NCBI GenBank assembly: GCA_029247265.1
Contig: JAQWLN010000032.1
Location: forward strand, 1-42,552
Length of the DNA stretch: 42,552 nucleotides
From: Fuerstiella sp.
GTDB lineage: Bacteria > Planctomycetota > Planctomycetia > Planctomycetales > Planctomycetaceae
Reading direction: 5' to 3'
Below the pieces are notes generated by a model, which worked only from the letters and a program-made list of their open reading frames with translations, was not told the origin of the DNA and ran no database searches. Within the stretch, counting starts at the first letter, position 1. Each line of letters begins with the position of its first letter. Shown in pieces: positions 1-8,685 of the stretch. The position numbers and the translations under genes are program-made.

Positions 1-1
1 G

Positions 2-2362
2 GCCGAGGCGTTGACCCATTTTCTGGCGGCCGACGGAGCGGTCGTACCGGCACCGGTGTCGGCGGATTCGATTGCCAGAGGTAACCGGCTGTTTCACTCG
101 CTCGGCTGTGCGGCGTGCCACGGCGACCAGCAGAAGTCGGCCGCAGAACGGCCTTCGTACGCAATGCCGCTGGGGCAGCTGGACGTCAAGTACACAGTCG
201 GAAGCCTGTCTTCATTCCTTCAAGATCCACACACTGCGCGACCATCGGGCCGCATGCCTTCGCTGAATCTGAGTGACAAAGAAGCCTGGGACGTGGCGAA
301 CTATCTGTTGCAGAATGTCGATGTAGAGCCGAACCTGACCTACGAATACTTTCAAGGATCATGGCAGAAACTTCCTGATTTCGATACGCTGACACCGAAA
401 ACGACCGGAGCCGCCGCCGACTTTGACGTCAGTGCAGCGACCAGAAAGGAACAGTTTGGGATGCGGTTCAAAGCATTCCTGCATATCGCCACAGACGGTG
501 AATACGAATTCTGGCTGGGCAGCGACGATGGTAGTCGCCTGTTGATCGACGGTAAAACCATCATCGACGCTGATGGCATTCATCCTCACACCACGAAGCA
601 CGCACGCCATCAACTGACTGCCGGAGTTCATCCCGTGGTTGTGGAATATTTTGAGGCCGGCGGCGAAGAGTCTCTGAAAGTCGAACTCAAGGGCCCCGGT
701 ATTAATCGTCAGCCACTGGTCGGGCATGTCAGCAACAGTGAGGAACCGCCTGAAGAACGTCGGGGATTTCAGGTTGACGCGACTCTCGTGCAGGAAGGAC
801 AAAAACTCTTCACGTCTCTGGGATGCATATCATGCCATCAGCATCAGAAAATCGGTGAGAAAAACACGAACCTGAGCACCGCACCTCCATTCGCGGAACT
901 GAATGAGAGCAGGGGATGTTTGTCCGGCAGTTCACAGCCAGGTGTGCCTGAGTTTGCATTAAGTGAGCAACAACGCAGCGACGTTGCCGCGGCAATGGCT
1001 GCACTCAAGTCCAATGCCAGTGCTCCAGAAGTTGTAAACCAGATCGGTGGCGTAATGCTGACTCTCAATTGCTACGCCTGTCACCAACGCGATAAGGTGG
1101 GCGGCGTACCTCGTGAACATAACGAATTATTCAGGACCACTATTCCGGAAATGGGCGATGAGGGCCGCATTCCGCCGCACCTTGACGGAATCGGCGACAA
1201 GCTTCAGAAAAGCTGGCTGAAGCACGTCATGAACAACGGCACAAAGGACCGTCCGTACATGGTGACGCGGATGCCGAAGTTCGGAGAAAAGAATGTTGGC
1301 CGACTCATCGACCTGTTCAGCCAGTCAGACCAGCGGACAGACGTGGACGACGTTCCGTTTGATGATCCAAAACACCGTGTGGTCGCCGACGCGCGACTGA
1401 TGGTGGGTGACCAGGCTTTGTCGTGCATTAAGTGTCACTATTTCGGGAAGCACAAAGCTACAGGAATTCAGTCGATCGATCTGACGACCATGACAACTCG
1501 TCTGCGTCGCGACTGGTTTCATCGGTATCTACTGAATCCACAGGCGTATCGTCCGGGAACGCGAATGCCGTCGGCATGGCCCAACAACAAGTCCGTCGTG
1601 CCGAAGATTCTGCACGGCATGCCGTCTCAGCAGATTGAAGCCATCTGGATGTATCTGTCGGACGGGAACAAGGCAAAACTACCTTCCGGCCTTATCGCCA
1701 AGTCGATCGAACTGAAACCAGTGGATCGTCCGATCATCTACCGCAATTTCATCGAGGGGTTGTCAGCGCGGGGCATCGCTGTTGGGTACCCTGAGAAAGC
1801 TCACATTGCCTGGGACGCAGAACAGATGAACCTGGGACTGATCTGGCACGGTGCTTTCATTGACGCTTCAAAGCACTGGGTCGGCCGAGGTCCAGGATAC
1901 CAGACGCCTCTGGGTGATCATGTCATGCGTTGGACAACAGGCCAGCCACTGGCAGTACTTGAGAATATCGATGAAGTGTGGCCACCGGAATCGTCTCGTG
2001 ATGCTGGCTACAAATTTCGCGGCTACAGGCTGAACACCGAAGGCAGACCGGCATTCCGTTACGCATGGAACGGGATCAGCGCCGTCGATTACGTTGAACC
2101 GATTGCCGGTAACGCCTTCGCGTCACTGAGCAGAACGCTGCAGTTCAAATCGGACAACTCGGTTTCCAGTCTTTACTTCCGAGTCATCGCCGGCGACATC
2201 GAACGGCAGGGCGACACCTGGGTTGTTGACAATGCTATTCGTCTGCAATTTGAAGGGGCAAAGCCCATCGTTCGTAACAGCGGAGGGCAGCAGGAAGTCA
2301 TCGTTCCGGTGCAGTTTAACGCGGCCGGTGTCGCCACACTCCGGTACGTGATCGACTGGTAG
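2..2362 (+). CDS. PA14-domain multi-heme cytochrome c protein, 5' truncated by window edge
   Basis: This is probably a secreted or membrane-associated redox protein of the multi-domain cytochrome c type common in planctomycetes. Numbering from the TTG at 11, four CxxCH heme-attachment motifs are visible: CAACH (33-37), CISCH (272-276), CYACH (354-358) and CIKCH (472-476). Candidate axial Met residues sit in GRMPS near 82 and TRMPS further on. Residues ~111-230 resemble a PA14 beta-sandwich (YEYFQGSW start, GSDDGSRLLIDG core), a carbohydrate-binding type module. The last ~180 residues match, from memory, the C-terminal domain of such proteins. The frame stays open to the window's first bases, no signal peptide is present, and TTG 11 lies inside cytochrome-like sequence, so the true start is upstream. 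The electron partner is unknown. A stop TAG ends the gene at 2360-2362. Confidence 0.85.
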   Translation, partial: AEALTHFLAADGAVVPAPVSADSIARGNRLFHSLGCAACHGDQQKSAAERPSYAMPLGQLDVKYTVGSLSSFLQDPHTARPSGRMPSLNLSDKEAWDVANYLLQNVDVEPNLTYEYFQGSWQKLPDFDTLTPKTTGAAADFDVSAATRKEQFGMRFKAFLHIATDGEYEFWLGSDDGSRLLIDGKTIIDADGIHPHTTKHARHQLTAGVHPVVVEYFEAGGEESLKVELKGPGINRQPLVGHVSNSEEPPEERRGFQVDATLVQEGQKLFTSLGCISCHQHQKIGEKNTNLSTAPPFAELNESRGCLSGSSQPGVPEFALSEQQRSDVAAAMAALKSNASAPEVVNQIGGVMLTLNCYACHQRDKVGGVPREHNELFRTTIPEMGDEGRIPPHLDGIGDKLQKSWLKHVMNNGTKDRPYMVTRMPKFGEKNVGRLIDLFSQSDQRTDVDDVPFDDPKHRVVADARLMVGDQALSCIKCHYFGKHKATGIQSIDLTTMTTRLRRDWFHRYLLNPQAYRPGTRMPSAWPNNKSVVPKILHGMPSQQIEAIWMYLSDGNKAKLPSGLIAKSIELKPVDRPIIYRNFIEGLSARGIAVGYPEKAHIAWDAEQMNLGLIWHGAFIDASKHWVGRGPGYQTPLGDHVMRWTTGQPLAVLENIDEVWPPESSRDAGYKFRGYRLNTEGRPAFRYAWNGISAVDYVEPIAGNAFASLSRTLQFKSDNSVSSLYFRVIAGDIERQGDTWVVDNAIRLQFEGAKPIVRNSGGQQEVIVPVQFNAAGVATLRYVIDW

Positions 2363-2477
2363 GCACTAACCACCGGACTTCCACATTCGGCGGACACTGC
2401 AAACGGCACGAAAATCAGAATTTTGATTTCGTCTGCAAGATTCTCGATTCGAGAGCGACTAAGTATTCAGATTGGCC

Positions 2478-3317
2478 ATGCCGCTGGCGGGCCAGCCTAT
2501 CTGGCTCACGTTCCCGAAGATTGCAGATTCCATGCAACAATTCGTCCGTCCACTTTGCCATGACGTAAACAGAAATTGCACGATCGCCGATGCGCCGCGT
2601 TCGAAGGATGAAACGCCGTGGCTGGACAAACGAGTCCCGAACGGATTCTGGGATTATCGCAGCAACCGACTTCGTTATCTAAAGTGGCTGGGGTGCCGTT
2701 GTGGTTTTTGTAAAGCGGAAGACTGGTATGCACTCCGCAGACACCATTTCCAGAAAAATTGTGGCGGCGGACTTCTTCGCAACGTGTACCAATGTTCTGT
2801 TCAGAACGCGATCGCGGAATTTCTGCCGGAGTACGATTGGAAACCGTGGCTCTTCGGAGGTACGCCGAACGGCTATTGGAAAGACCGCGGCCATCGCATG
2901 AACTATCTGGGGTGGCTGGGACAGCAACTCGGCATTCAAAGAACGGCTGACTGGTACAATGTCACGAGTGCAGATTCTTTTCATCACCACGGTGGTGGAC
3001 TACTGAACAACGAATTCAACGGATGCGTTCAGTCTGTTCTCAGCGATTGTCTGCCAGGATACCGCTGGAGAGCATGGCTGTTCAACAGCGTCCCGCAGAG
3101 TTTCTGGAAGCACATCGGGAACCGACAGGAATACGTTTTCTGGCTTGGCAAACGCCTCGGGTTTCGCAAACTGGACGATTGGTCCAGCCTGACTCGTGAA
3201 CATTTCTTCAGGAACGGTGGTGCAGGACTGTTTGTCGGATACTACAAGGGCTCGACGCAACAGGCGATTGCAGAGCTGCGACCAGGGTTGCGGGATTTGC
3301 GGGCGCCGAACGTCTGA
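2478..3317 (+). CDS. Uncharacterised protein with three ~76-residue Trp-rich tandem repeats
   Basis: I cannot assign a function. Counting from the in-frame TTG at 2472, three tandem repeats start near residues 50, 126 and 202. Each runs roughly PWLF-x3-P-x-G-FW, then NR-x2-YL-x-WLG-x2-LG, then DWY, then a GGGLL turn, then a segment ending LP-x-Y-x-W. The spacing between equivalent Trp residues is 76. Repeat 1 also has a Cys cluster (CRCGFC, 75-80). There is no signal peptide or membrane segment, so it should be cytoplasmic. I have an impression of similar WLG/DWY repeats in planctomycete and algal proteins of unknown role, which I cannot verify here. The start is uncertain: ATG 2478 is chosen, but ATG 2532 would also keep all repeats, and neither has a clear ribosome binding site. 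The gene stands alone, convergent with the ThuA-like gene. Confidence 0.7.
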   Translation: MPLAGQPIWLTFPKIADSMQQFVRPLCHDVNRNCTIADAPRSKDETPWLDKRVPNGFWDYRSNRLRYLKWLGCRCGFCKAEDWYALRRHHFQKNCGGGLLRNVYQCSVQNAIAEFLPEYDWKPWLFGGTPNGYWKDRGHRMNYLGWLGQQLGIQRTADWYNVTSADSFHHHGGGLLNNEFNGCVQSVLSDCLPGYRWRAWLFNSVPQSFWKHIGNRQEYVFWLGKRLGFRKLDDWSSLTREHFFRNGGAGLFVGYYKGSTQQAIAELRPGLRDLRAPNV

Positions 3318-3368
3318 CCAGTGTTCGATTCGAATAACGGCGTATTTAGTGGACCGGGAAAAGGCCGT

Positions 3369-3396
3369 GCTGGTTCAGGACTGTGCCTGAACCAGC
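3369..3396. terminator. Hairpin between convergent genes, candidate bidirectional terminator
   Basis: There is a perfect 11-bp inverted repeat, GCTGGTTCAGG / CCTGAACCAGC, around a 6-nt loop (ACTGTG). It lies between the stop of the repeat protein (3317) and the stop of the convergent ThuA-like gene (3438). No T-run follows on either strand, so intrinsic termination is inferred from position and stem strength only. Confidence 0.5.
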
Positions 3397-3437
3397 TCAT
3401 ACGCCGAAGACTCGGAGGACTGTCGCCGGTAGTGTGC

Positions 3438-4322
3438 CTATTCAGCAAACGGCCGACTGCTTAACTTGTCCGCGGTTGGAAAATCATTGGGGATGGCAAC
3501 CGTCACTTTGCCCGTCGCCGCCCATTCCGTGCCGCGCTGCAGCGTTGTGATAAAACCAACGCACTCCAGCGAATACTCAGCGTGGCCCATCGGTGTGTGG
3601 AAGACTCGCCCCTTGCCGTACTTAACGGTAAAGATCATCGGTTCGTGACGATTTGTGACCTGGGACTCTGCCGTTGCCAGAATGTTCATATTCAGAGCCG
3701 GTCCGCGCAGCTGGTCGTACAGTTCGTCCTTAGCATGCAGCCATTCAACGGGCATTCCTTTCGTGATCGGATGCTCGCGGTCTCGAACGACGACGGGGAA
3801 TTCCCATTGCTTACCGTGATTCCCCCCTCTGCCAGCCGACGTGTCTCGAATGACATCGCCTTCACCGTTTGTGTACACGTAGGGCCCGCTCTTCTCATTT
3901 CGACCGCCCCAGCCACCGATCCCGATCATTTCGTTGTAGGCCGACCATTCCGGAAACGAATTGTCAGCTGCGTGAACAACAACAAAGCCGCCGCCACCGC
4001 CAACAAATTTCTCGAACGCTTTTTCTGTCTCTGTTGGCCACCGTGCGGCGCCGTGTCCAAAGTTGCAGACCACTACGTCGTACTTTCCGAAGTTCGGCTT
4101 GAAATTCGGATCCGTTCCTTTGGGCGCGGCAGTTGCCACGTCGACCGTGAACAGCTTTGTGTCTTCAAGGTATGACTTCATCATCTGTGTCGTTTTCGGC
4201 CAGACTTTGTGGTTATTCTGGCCATCAACGATCAGCGCCTTCATTGGTTCGGCGGCTGTGGCATGCGCGGAAAAAAGTAGTGGCGCTGCCAGCAGGGCGG
4301 CGGCAATGACAATATTTTTCAT
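3438..4322 (-). CDS. Secreted ThuA-like domain protein
   Basis: The protein (294 aa) belongs to the ThuA-like family, a class I glutamine amidotransferase-like flavodoxin fold named after trehalose utilisation, whose enzymatic role is mostly unproven. An N-terminal signal peptide (MKNIVIAAALLAAPLLF, cleavage near ATAA) precedes the domain start KALIVDGQNNHKVW. Family-typical stretches follow: DVVVCNFGHG, FVGGGGGFVVVHAADNSF, a GGWGGRNE segment, HPITKGMP, and the end segment GKGRVFHTPMGHAEYS. The frame extends 14 codons upstream, but ATG 4322 places the signal peptide at the N-terminus and has GGAGA 8 nt upstream. It is encoded 215 bp downstream of the metallo-beta-lactamase-fold gene on the same strand. 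In planctomycetes such proteins often sit near sugar-related oxidoreductases, but no such partner is adjacent here. Confidence 0.85.
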   Translation of the reverse strand: MKNIVIAAALLAAPLLFSAHATAAEPMKALIVDGQNNHKVWPKTTQMMKSYLEDTKLFTVDVATAAPKGTDPNFKPNFGKYDVVVCNFGHGAARWPTETEKAFEKFVGGGGGFVVVHAADNSFPEWSAYNEMIGIGGWGGRNEKSGPYVYTNGEGDVIRDTSAGRGGNHGKQWEFPVVVRDREHPITKGMPVEWLHAKDELYDQLRGPALNMNILATAESQVTNRHEPMIFTVKYGKGRVFHTPMGHAEYSLECVGFITTLQRGTEWAATGKVTVAIPNDFPTADKLSSRPFAE

Positions 4323-4537
4323 AGGGAAGGTCTCCGGATTAGTTGAGTATCGGTGCAGTTCCACAAACTAACGAAAGTCACATGGAACCGCAAAGCTCCG
4401 GCGCTGGAATAGACGATGAAGATATTCGCCGAGACAGCGAACATCGGAACGCATTCACCACATTCTGAGCCCGGCCTTCTGCGATCCCTCGTGTTTTTTG
4501 ATGCTGAGCGATTGCTCGCTTCCGCTGGCGGGCCGCC

Positions 4538-5590
4538 TCAGGGCACAAGGTGGTTTCGCGTGGTGTAGGATCGTTTTCTGCCGTCGGCACCGATCTGCAC
4601 GGTATAACTGCTTCCGTCAGCCGCTACGCTGGTCTTGACCCACTGACCTTCACATGTCGCCGTCGTGCCAGTATTGGCGATAAACTCGGCCGGTGACTGC
4701 AGTGCAGCCTCCAGTTTTACGTTCCGGTGCAGTTGATACATGTCCTGCAGTGAATTGATTTCATGCAGCGTTTTCAGTGTCGATTCGGCACCACCTTTTG
4801 TCGGTCCGTTGCACATGATCGTGACCGAGGGATCGACGGCCAACACCAGGGCGGGGTTGTTACTCATGGGCAATCCATGATGAGTGACCATGAAAATGTC
4901 GACGGTGCCGACTGGGTTGTTAGGCGTCACCAGTTTGCCTTCGACGTTCCATGTCAGGTCGCCGCAGCAAAGAAACCGGAAGTCACCAAACTGAAACAGC
5001 AGGCTGAGGCTGGCTGCGTTGTCAGACTGGTCGACGTCAGTCTGCCTGTGTCGTTCGGCGTAGGGATTCTTCGGGCCGCTGTTTGGAATAACCTTGCGAC
5101 CGGATGTCAGCACTTTTACTGCCAGCTTCGTTTTACCGGATTTTAGCGGGACGCTGTCGCCCGCCTGCAACGCATGGGACCGATTCTGAGATGCCGCGCG
5201 ATAGGCTGCGATACGTGTTTCAAAGGAGGAATCTTCCTGAAGGGTGTCGGGGATGCCGCGATCCCAGAATGTGCCGATGCCGAATTTCGCAGCCAGCGCT
5301 GCGTGATTGCCGTAGTGATCACGATGCCAGTGAGAAACCGCGGCGTGGTCAATCTTTGACAGACCCGCCACATCTTTGGCCACATCAATAATCCGGTCCC
5401 TGTCGCGACCCTGGTTGTCCGGATACCCCGAATCGATCAACATCGATTCTCCGGACGGCGTGACCAGCAGAGTCGCTGCACCGCCCTCAACGTCAATAAA
5501 GTAGATATCGAGTCTTCCGTCCTTTGAATCTGCATCAGCCGATCCAGGCAACACTGAGCAAATCACCAACGCAGCAAGACATCGCATCAT
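4538..5590 (-). CDS. Secreted metallo-beta-lactamase-fold hydrolase (ComEC C-domain-like)
   Basis: This is a predicted exported zinc hydrolase of about 350 aa. A short signal peptide (MMRCLAALVICSVLPGSADA) leads into IYFIDVEGGAATLLVTP and SMLIDSGYP, the usual opening of ComEC/Rec2-like metallo-beta-lactamase domains. The metal motif HxHxDH is present as SHWHRDHYGNH (H87, H89, D91, H92). Further ligand candidates are the Asp in CCGDLTWN and the His pair in VTHHGLP. Only the hydrolase domain is present, without the ComEC membrane channel, so a DNA-uptake role is not implied and the substrate is unknown. Upstream in-frame TTG codons exist (5591-5596), but ATG 5590 is the better start. Confidence 0.82.
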   Translation of the reverse strand: MMRCLAALVICSVLPGSADADSKDGRLDIYFIDVEGGAATLLVTPSGESMLIDSGYPDNQGRDRDRIIDVAKDVAGLSKIDHAAVSHWHRDHYGNHAALAAKFGIGTFWDRGIPDTLQEDSSFETRIAAYRAASQNRSHALQAGDSVPLKSGKTKLAVKVLTSGRKVIPNSGPKNPYAERHRQTDVDQSDNAASLSLLFQFGDFRFLCCGDLTWNVEGKLVTPNNPVGTVDIFMVTHHGLPMSNNPALVLAVDPSVTIMCNGPTKGGAESTLKTLHEINSLQDMYQLHRNVKLEAALQSPAEFIANTGTTATCEGQWVKTSVAADGSSYTVQIGADGRKRSYTTRNHLVP

Positions 5591-5734
5591 CAACAACTCC
5601 GTGAAAACCGGGGTGGGTTGCCGAGCCAGTGACGCGAATCAGGAAATTCCCTGCGGCGGCTGACGGTAGGCAGGATTGAACCACTGCATTTTACTCAGAC
5701 GGCTGTCGGAAGCTACTGATAAGCCATGGCAGCA

Positions 5735-6049
5735 TCACGTCTTGACATTGGACCAGCTATCGCAATATTCGCACTTGAAGTCGCCACTGGGAGAGATTTC
5801 TGTACGAGTGCCAAGTGCAGCGCCGCAGTTGTCGCAGGCGTAGTCTGACGGTGCGGAGGAGGAACGCTGAGTGTCCTGCTGTTGCGGTGACGACTGACTG
5901 CGTGATTGCCGCAGCGCCTCATCAGTAATCTGCTGGATCATTCCCCGATGCCGAAAGGCAGACAAAAACGTCATAAAGACGCCGCCGAAGACGAACAACG
6001 CGACGACCCCGATGAAAATGGGCACGAGAGTAAACATGATGCTGTTCAT
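5735..6049 (-). CDS. Small single-pass membrane protein with C-terminal zinc ribbon
   Basis: This 104-residue protein starts at ATG 6049. One hydrophobic N-terminal segment (residues ~4-28, MFTLVPIFIGVVALFVFGGV) is followed by a polar Gln/Ser-rich linker. The C-terminus carries two CxxC knuckles, CDNCGAAL and CEYCDSW, spaced ~19 residues apart, as in a rubredoxin-like zinc ribbon. The arrangement suggests a membrane-anchored protein with a cytoplasmic zinc knuckle. Such small proteins are common and have no assigned function. The frame stays open upstream to 6220, but those residues look non-coding. The gene is monocistronic, and the flanking genes give no functional hint. Confidence 0.65.
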   Translation of the reverse strand: MNSIMFTLVPIFIGVVALFVFGGVFMTFLSAFRHRGMIQQITDEALRQSRSQSSPQQQDTQRSSSAPSDYACDNCGAALGTRTEISPSGDFKCEYCDSWSNVKT

Positions 6050-6719
6050 TATGAATCTTTCATTTGTATATGCCACTGTTCCTCGGCCGAAACGGGACTT
6101 ATGGCACCACAGATTGAACAATTCCACGTATCCAGACAAACCAACACTAATCCGCGCTGCATTTGAACTCTGAGCTTCAGGACGACGAACTTCAACTGCG
6201 AAAACTTCTTCCCGGGCCATCGGGCCTCGTCTAACGCACGAAAGACGCCCACAAGCGAACAGACTTCATCCAATCCAACGCGCGAACATATCCGCTTGTT
6301 GCTGGATTCGCAGCTTACCAATTTCGGCTCATACTCATAAGGACGATGAGCAACGATCCATCCTGCCGTGGTACAGGCAGGCGTGAAACAGTTCCGCTTT
6401 GACGGGTGCCTGTGGTACGATTTCCGAGGCAGCAACCTGCCGGCTCAGCGAATTCTGCATCTTTTCAATATCTTTGGCATTCGCTGCGAAATCGACATCG
6501 GCATTCACGCCGACGGAGCCGTCAGGACTGCTGGCGGCTGCACTCAGACGGAAGTCGCACCATTTCTTCGCTAATTCTAATGCACGAAAACGCGTTAACA
6601 CTGCTTGAGAATCCGCCGTCGCGTTGTCGCTGCTCAGATGTTATCCTGATCTTTTACTGATGACGAAACGGGCATGACCGTCACTTGATTTTCCGGATTA
6701 CAAAGGCAGAGGTTGAATC
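6050..6719. other. 670-bp stretch without a convincing gene; possible decayed ORF at 6335-6640 (minus)
   Basis: No gene in this stretch can be called with confidence. On the minus strand, 6640 down to 6335 is an open frame with plausible codon use (RALELAKKWCDFRLSAA, then DVDFAANAKDIEKMQ). It lacks an ATG at its head (only GTG 6601), is bounded upstream by a TAA at 6641-6643, and matches no family I recognise. It may be a small hypothetical gene or a fragment of a degraded one. The remainder upstream of msrB (about 6650-6719) probably carries that gene's promoter, but no clear -35/-10 pair is visible. Confidence 0.3.
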
Positions 6720-7349
6720 ATGCGAAGTTGTATTCCCGCTGTACTGCTGTGCTGCATGGCCGTTGGGGGATGTGTGAACGATTCCGGTGCGCCGCCGGAA
6801 ACTTTATCAGAAACAGCGCCGGCACCTGTGAAGGTGGCCGTGCAGACGATAGATGACTTGGGAACGAAATCAGGTGAGGATGCAGAGATGCAGGAAGAAG
6901 TGCGGACCGAATACAACAAGCTGACGGAATTTGAGGAATACGTGCTGGTCGGCAAGGGGACAGAAAGAGCCTTCGTCGGCGAGTACACCGATACCGAAGA
7001 TGCCGGCACCTACATTTGCCGACGCTGCAATGCGCCCCTGTATCGATCAGACCAGAAATTTCACAGCAACTGCGGCTGGCCTTCGTTTGACGACGAAATC
7101 AAAGATGCGGTTACCCGGCATGTCGACGTGGACGGATTTCGCGTCGAAATTGTGTGCAGCAGTTGTGGTGGTCACCTCGGCCATGTCTTTGAGGGCGAGG
7201 GGCTCACGGATAAGAATACTCGGCACTGCGTTAATTCTGTCTCAATGGTCTTCATTCCCAAAGGGGACAAGACTCCACCAAAGATCCGCCTTGCTAAAGA
7301 CGTCGCTTCTGAGACAGACGCTCCGGCCGATGATGCGGAAGGTGAGTAA
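6720..7349 (+). CDS. msrB: Peptide methionine-(R)-S-oxide reductase, lipoprotein form
   Basis: The enzyme reduces methionine-R-sulfoxide residues in proteins, here probably in the periplasm. Residues 1-18 form a lipoprotein signal (hydrophobic stretch, then VGGC with Cys18). A ~50-residue linker precedes the MsrB domain (about 66-182). Zinc ligands C100/C103 (CRRC) and C146/C149 (CSSC) are present, as are the CGWPSF motif (118-123), GGHLGHVF (150-157) and the catalytic Cys170 in RHCVNS. C118 could serve as a resolving residue, but I cannot tell. ATG 6720 is preceded by AGAGG 7 nt upstream. MsrB proteins are usually 130-150 aa, and the extra length here is the lipoprotein leader, the linker and an acidic C-terminal tail. 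No msrA is nearby. Confidence 0.93.
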   Translation: MRSCIPAVLLCCMAVGGCVNDSGAPPETLSETAPAPVKVAVQTIDDLGTKSGEDAEMQEEVRTEYNKLTEFEEYVLVGKGTERAFVGEYTDTEDAGTYICRRCNAPLYRSDQKFHSNCGWPSFDDEIKDAVTRHVDVDGFRVEIVCSSCGGHLGHVFEGEGLTDKNTRHCVNSVSMVFIPKGDKTPPKIRLAKDVASETDAPADDAEGE

Positions 7350-7416
7350 CCTTAGTCGAACTGTCTTCGCTGGCCTGAGGCGATCGGCGTTTGTGCTGGC
7401 AGACGCCTGCTACGTA

Positions 7417-8355
7417 TTACATCACGGCGCCGGCATCGCGTTTGTTGACCGAACTCAGGTAGAGTGGTTGCATGCTGTGTGATTTCGTTTCTTCAGGAAA
7501 ACACCGTTGTACGGCCCGCAGCAGATCGCTGCGGCTGATCTGTCCCTCAAGCCGCTCTTCATGGACAACCGGAATCTGCCTTGCCGGCGATCGCTGAAAC
7601 CGCTGAGCAATGGCCAGCACGTCGTCCTGTAGTCGAACCCCTGTATTTTCACGATACATCCAGGACTCCACCTTCGCTTTGGAATCGGATGACAATTCGG
7701 TGGCCGGCGGCTCAGCCGTCGTTGACTGTTCCCGGCTGATCGTCAGGGCGGCCTCAAGCGCATCCCGGCGAGTTACCTCGCCAACCAGCTTGTCGCCCCT
7801 AAGCACCATCAAACGACGATAATGGGTATTATGAAAACGGTCGATTATCTCGTCCAGGCGGGTGTCTTCGGTAATCTGCCGTTCTTGAGCCCGCACCACC
7901 CACGCGTTAATATCCGAAGACGGCAATTGTTCCCAACACAAACCAATGAAAACTCGCATGGCCGATTTTTCAGAGAACACTCCCCGTAACGTACCGTCAT
8001 CATCCACGACCGACGCTCCCGACACCTTTTTCTTGAGCAGTAGCTTGATACTCTGAAAGACGTCCTGTTTGGAAGTGAGTACCAGGCCGCGTTGACTCAT
8101 CAGGTCTGCCGCGCAGATTTTTCGCAGCTGCCGAGCGACTGCGGAATCGTCGTCGATGGTTCCCAGGTCCAGGGCGACAATGGCCGTCCGCTCAGAGAAA
8201 CGCCCAACGAAAGTGCCTGTCGCATCAACGACCGGTAAACCGGAGACCCTTCGCTTGATGAGCTCCTCCGTGGCCGTGGACAAGTCGGTATCAGGAGACG
8301 TGACGGCGAGCCGTTGCGTCATGATTTCTTCGGCGGTGATTGTTGTCGTATCCAT
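7417..8355 (-). CDS. Four-CBS-motif (double Bateman module) regulatory protein
   Basis: This 312-residue soluble protein consists almost entirely of CBS motifs, which bind adenine nucleotides and usually regulate a partner. The motifs fall at about residues 8-65 (EEIMTQRLAV ... VSGLPVVDATGTFVG), 83-135 (AADLMSQRGLVL ... VSGASVVDDDGTLRG), 155-210 (ITEDTRLDEIIDRF ... GEVTRRDAL) and 235-295 (ENTGVRLQDDVLAIA ... ARQIPVVHEERLEG). There is no catalytic or membrane domain, so it would act in trans. ATG 8355 has AAGGAA about 9 nt upstream. The C-terminal tail is basic and short. Neither convergent msrB nor the divergent membrane gene suggests a target. The ligand is unknown. Confidence 0.85.
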   Translation of the reverse strand: MDTTTITAEEIMTQRLAVTSPDTDLSTATEELIKRRVSGLPVVDATGTFVGRFSERTAIVALDLGTIDDDSAVARQLRKICAADLMSQRGLVLTSKQDVFQSIKLLLKKKVSGASVVDDDGTLRGVFSEKSAMRVFIGLCWEQLPSSDINAWVVRAQERQITEDTRLDEIIDRFHNTHYRRLMVLRGDKLVGEVTRRDALEAALTISREQSTTAEPPATELSSDSKAKVESWMYRENTGVRLQDDVLAIAQRFQRSPARQIPVVHEERLEGQISRSDLLRAVQRCFPEETKSHSMQPLYLSSVNKRDAGAVM

Positions 8356-8685
8356 GTGTATGTCTTTCCTTGCAGAACTGCATTTGAAGGGATGGCTGTG
8401 GCCAGCAGATTTGCTACTGAGTCACAGTGACGACGACACGATGTCAACACGGAGATGGGAATACCCTCCGGATAATGAAATAGGACCATTGATTTTCTCA
8501 CCCGAATTCAGGCCTACAACAGGAATCTTGGCAGATTCCCATGTTGCCGGCCACGGCCGAATATTTCACCATTTTCACCTTGCGGAATTGCCAGCAACCT
8601 GGTCGACATTGGTATCGACAACATTACGATGTCTGACTCCTGAGACAACACACGCGATGAAGCACGTAGCGAAACTGATACGATA
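8356..8685. other. 330-bp divergent intergenic region, no feature identified
   Basis: This region lies between the divergent CBS gene and the MauE/DoxX-like gene and should contain both promoters. I see no clear sigma-70 boxes, RNA gene or strong dyad. A plus-strand frame runs through it and ends TAA overlapping the downstream ATG (TAATG at 8684-8688), but its translation has no protein-like character. Confidence 0.5.
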
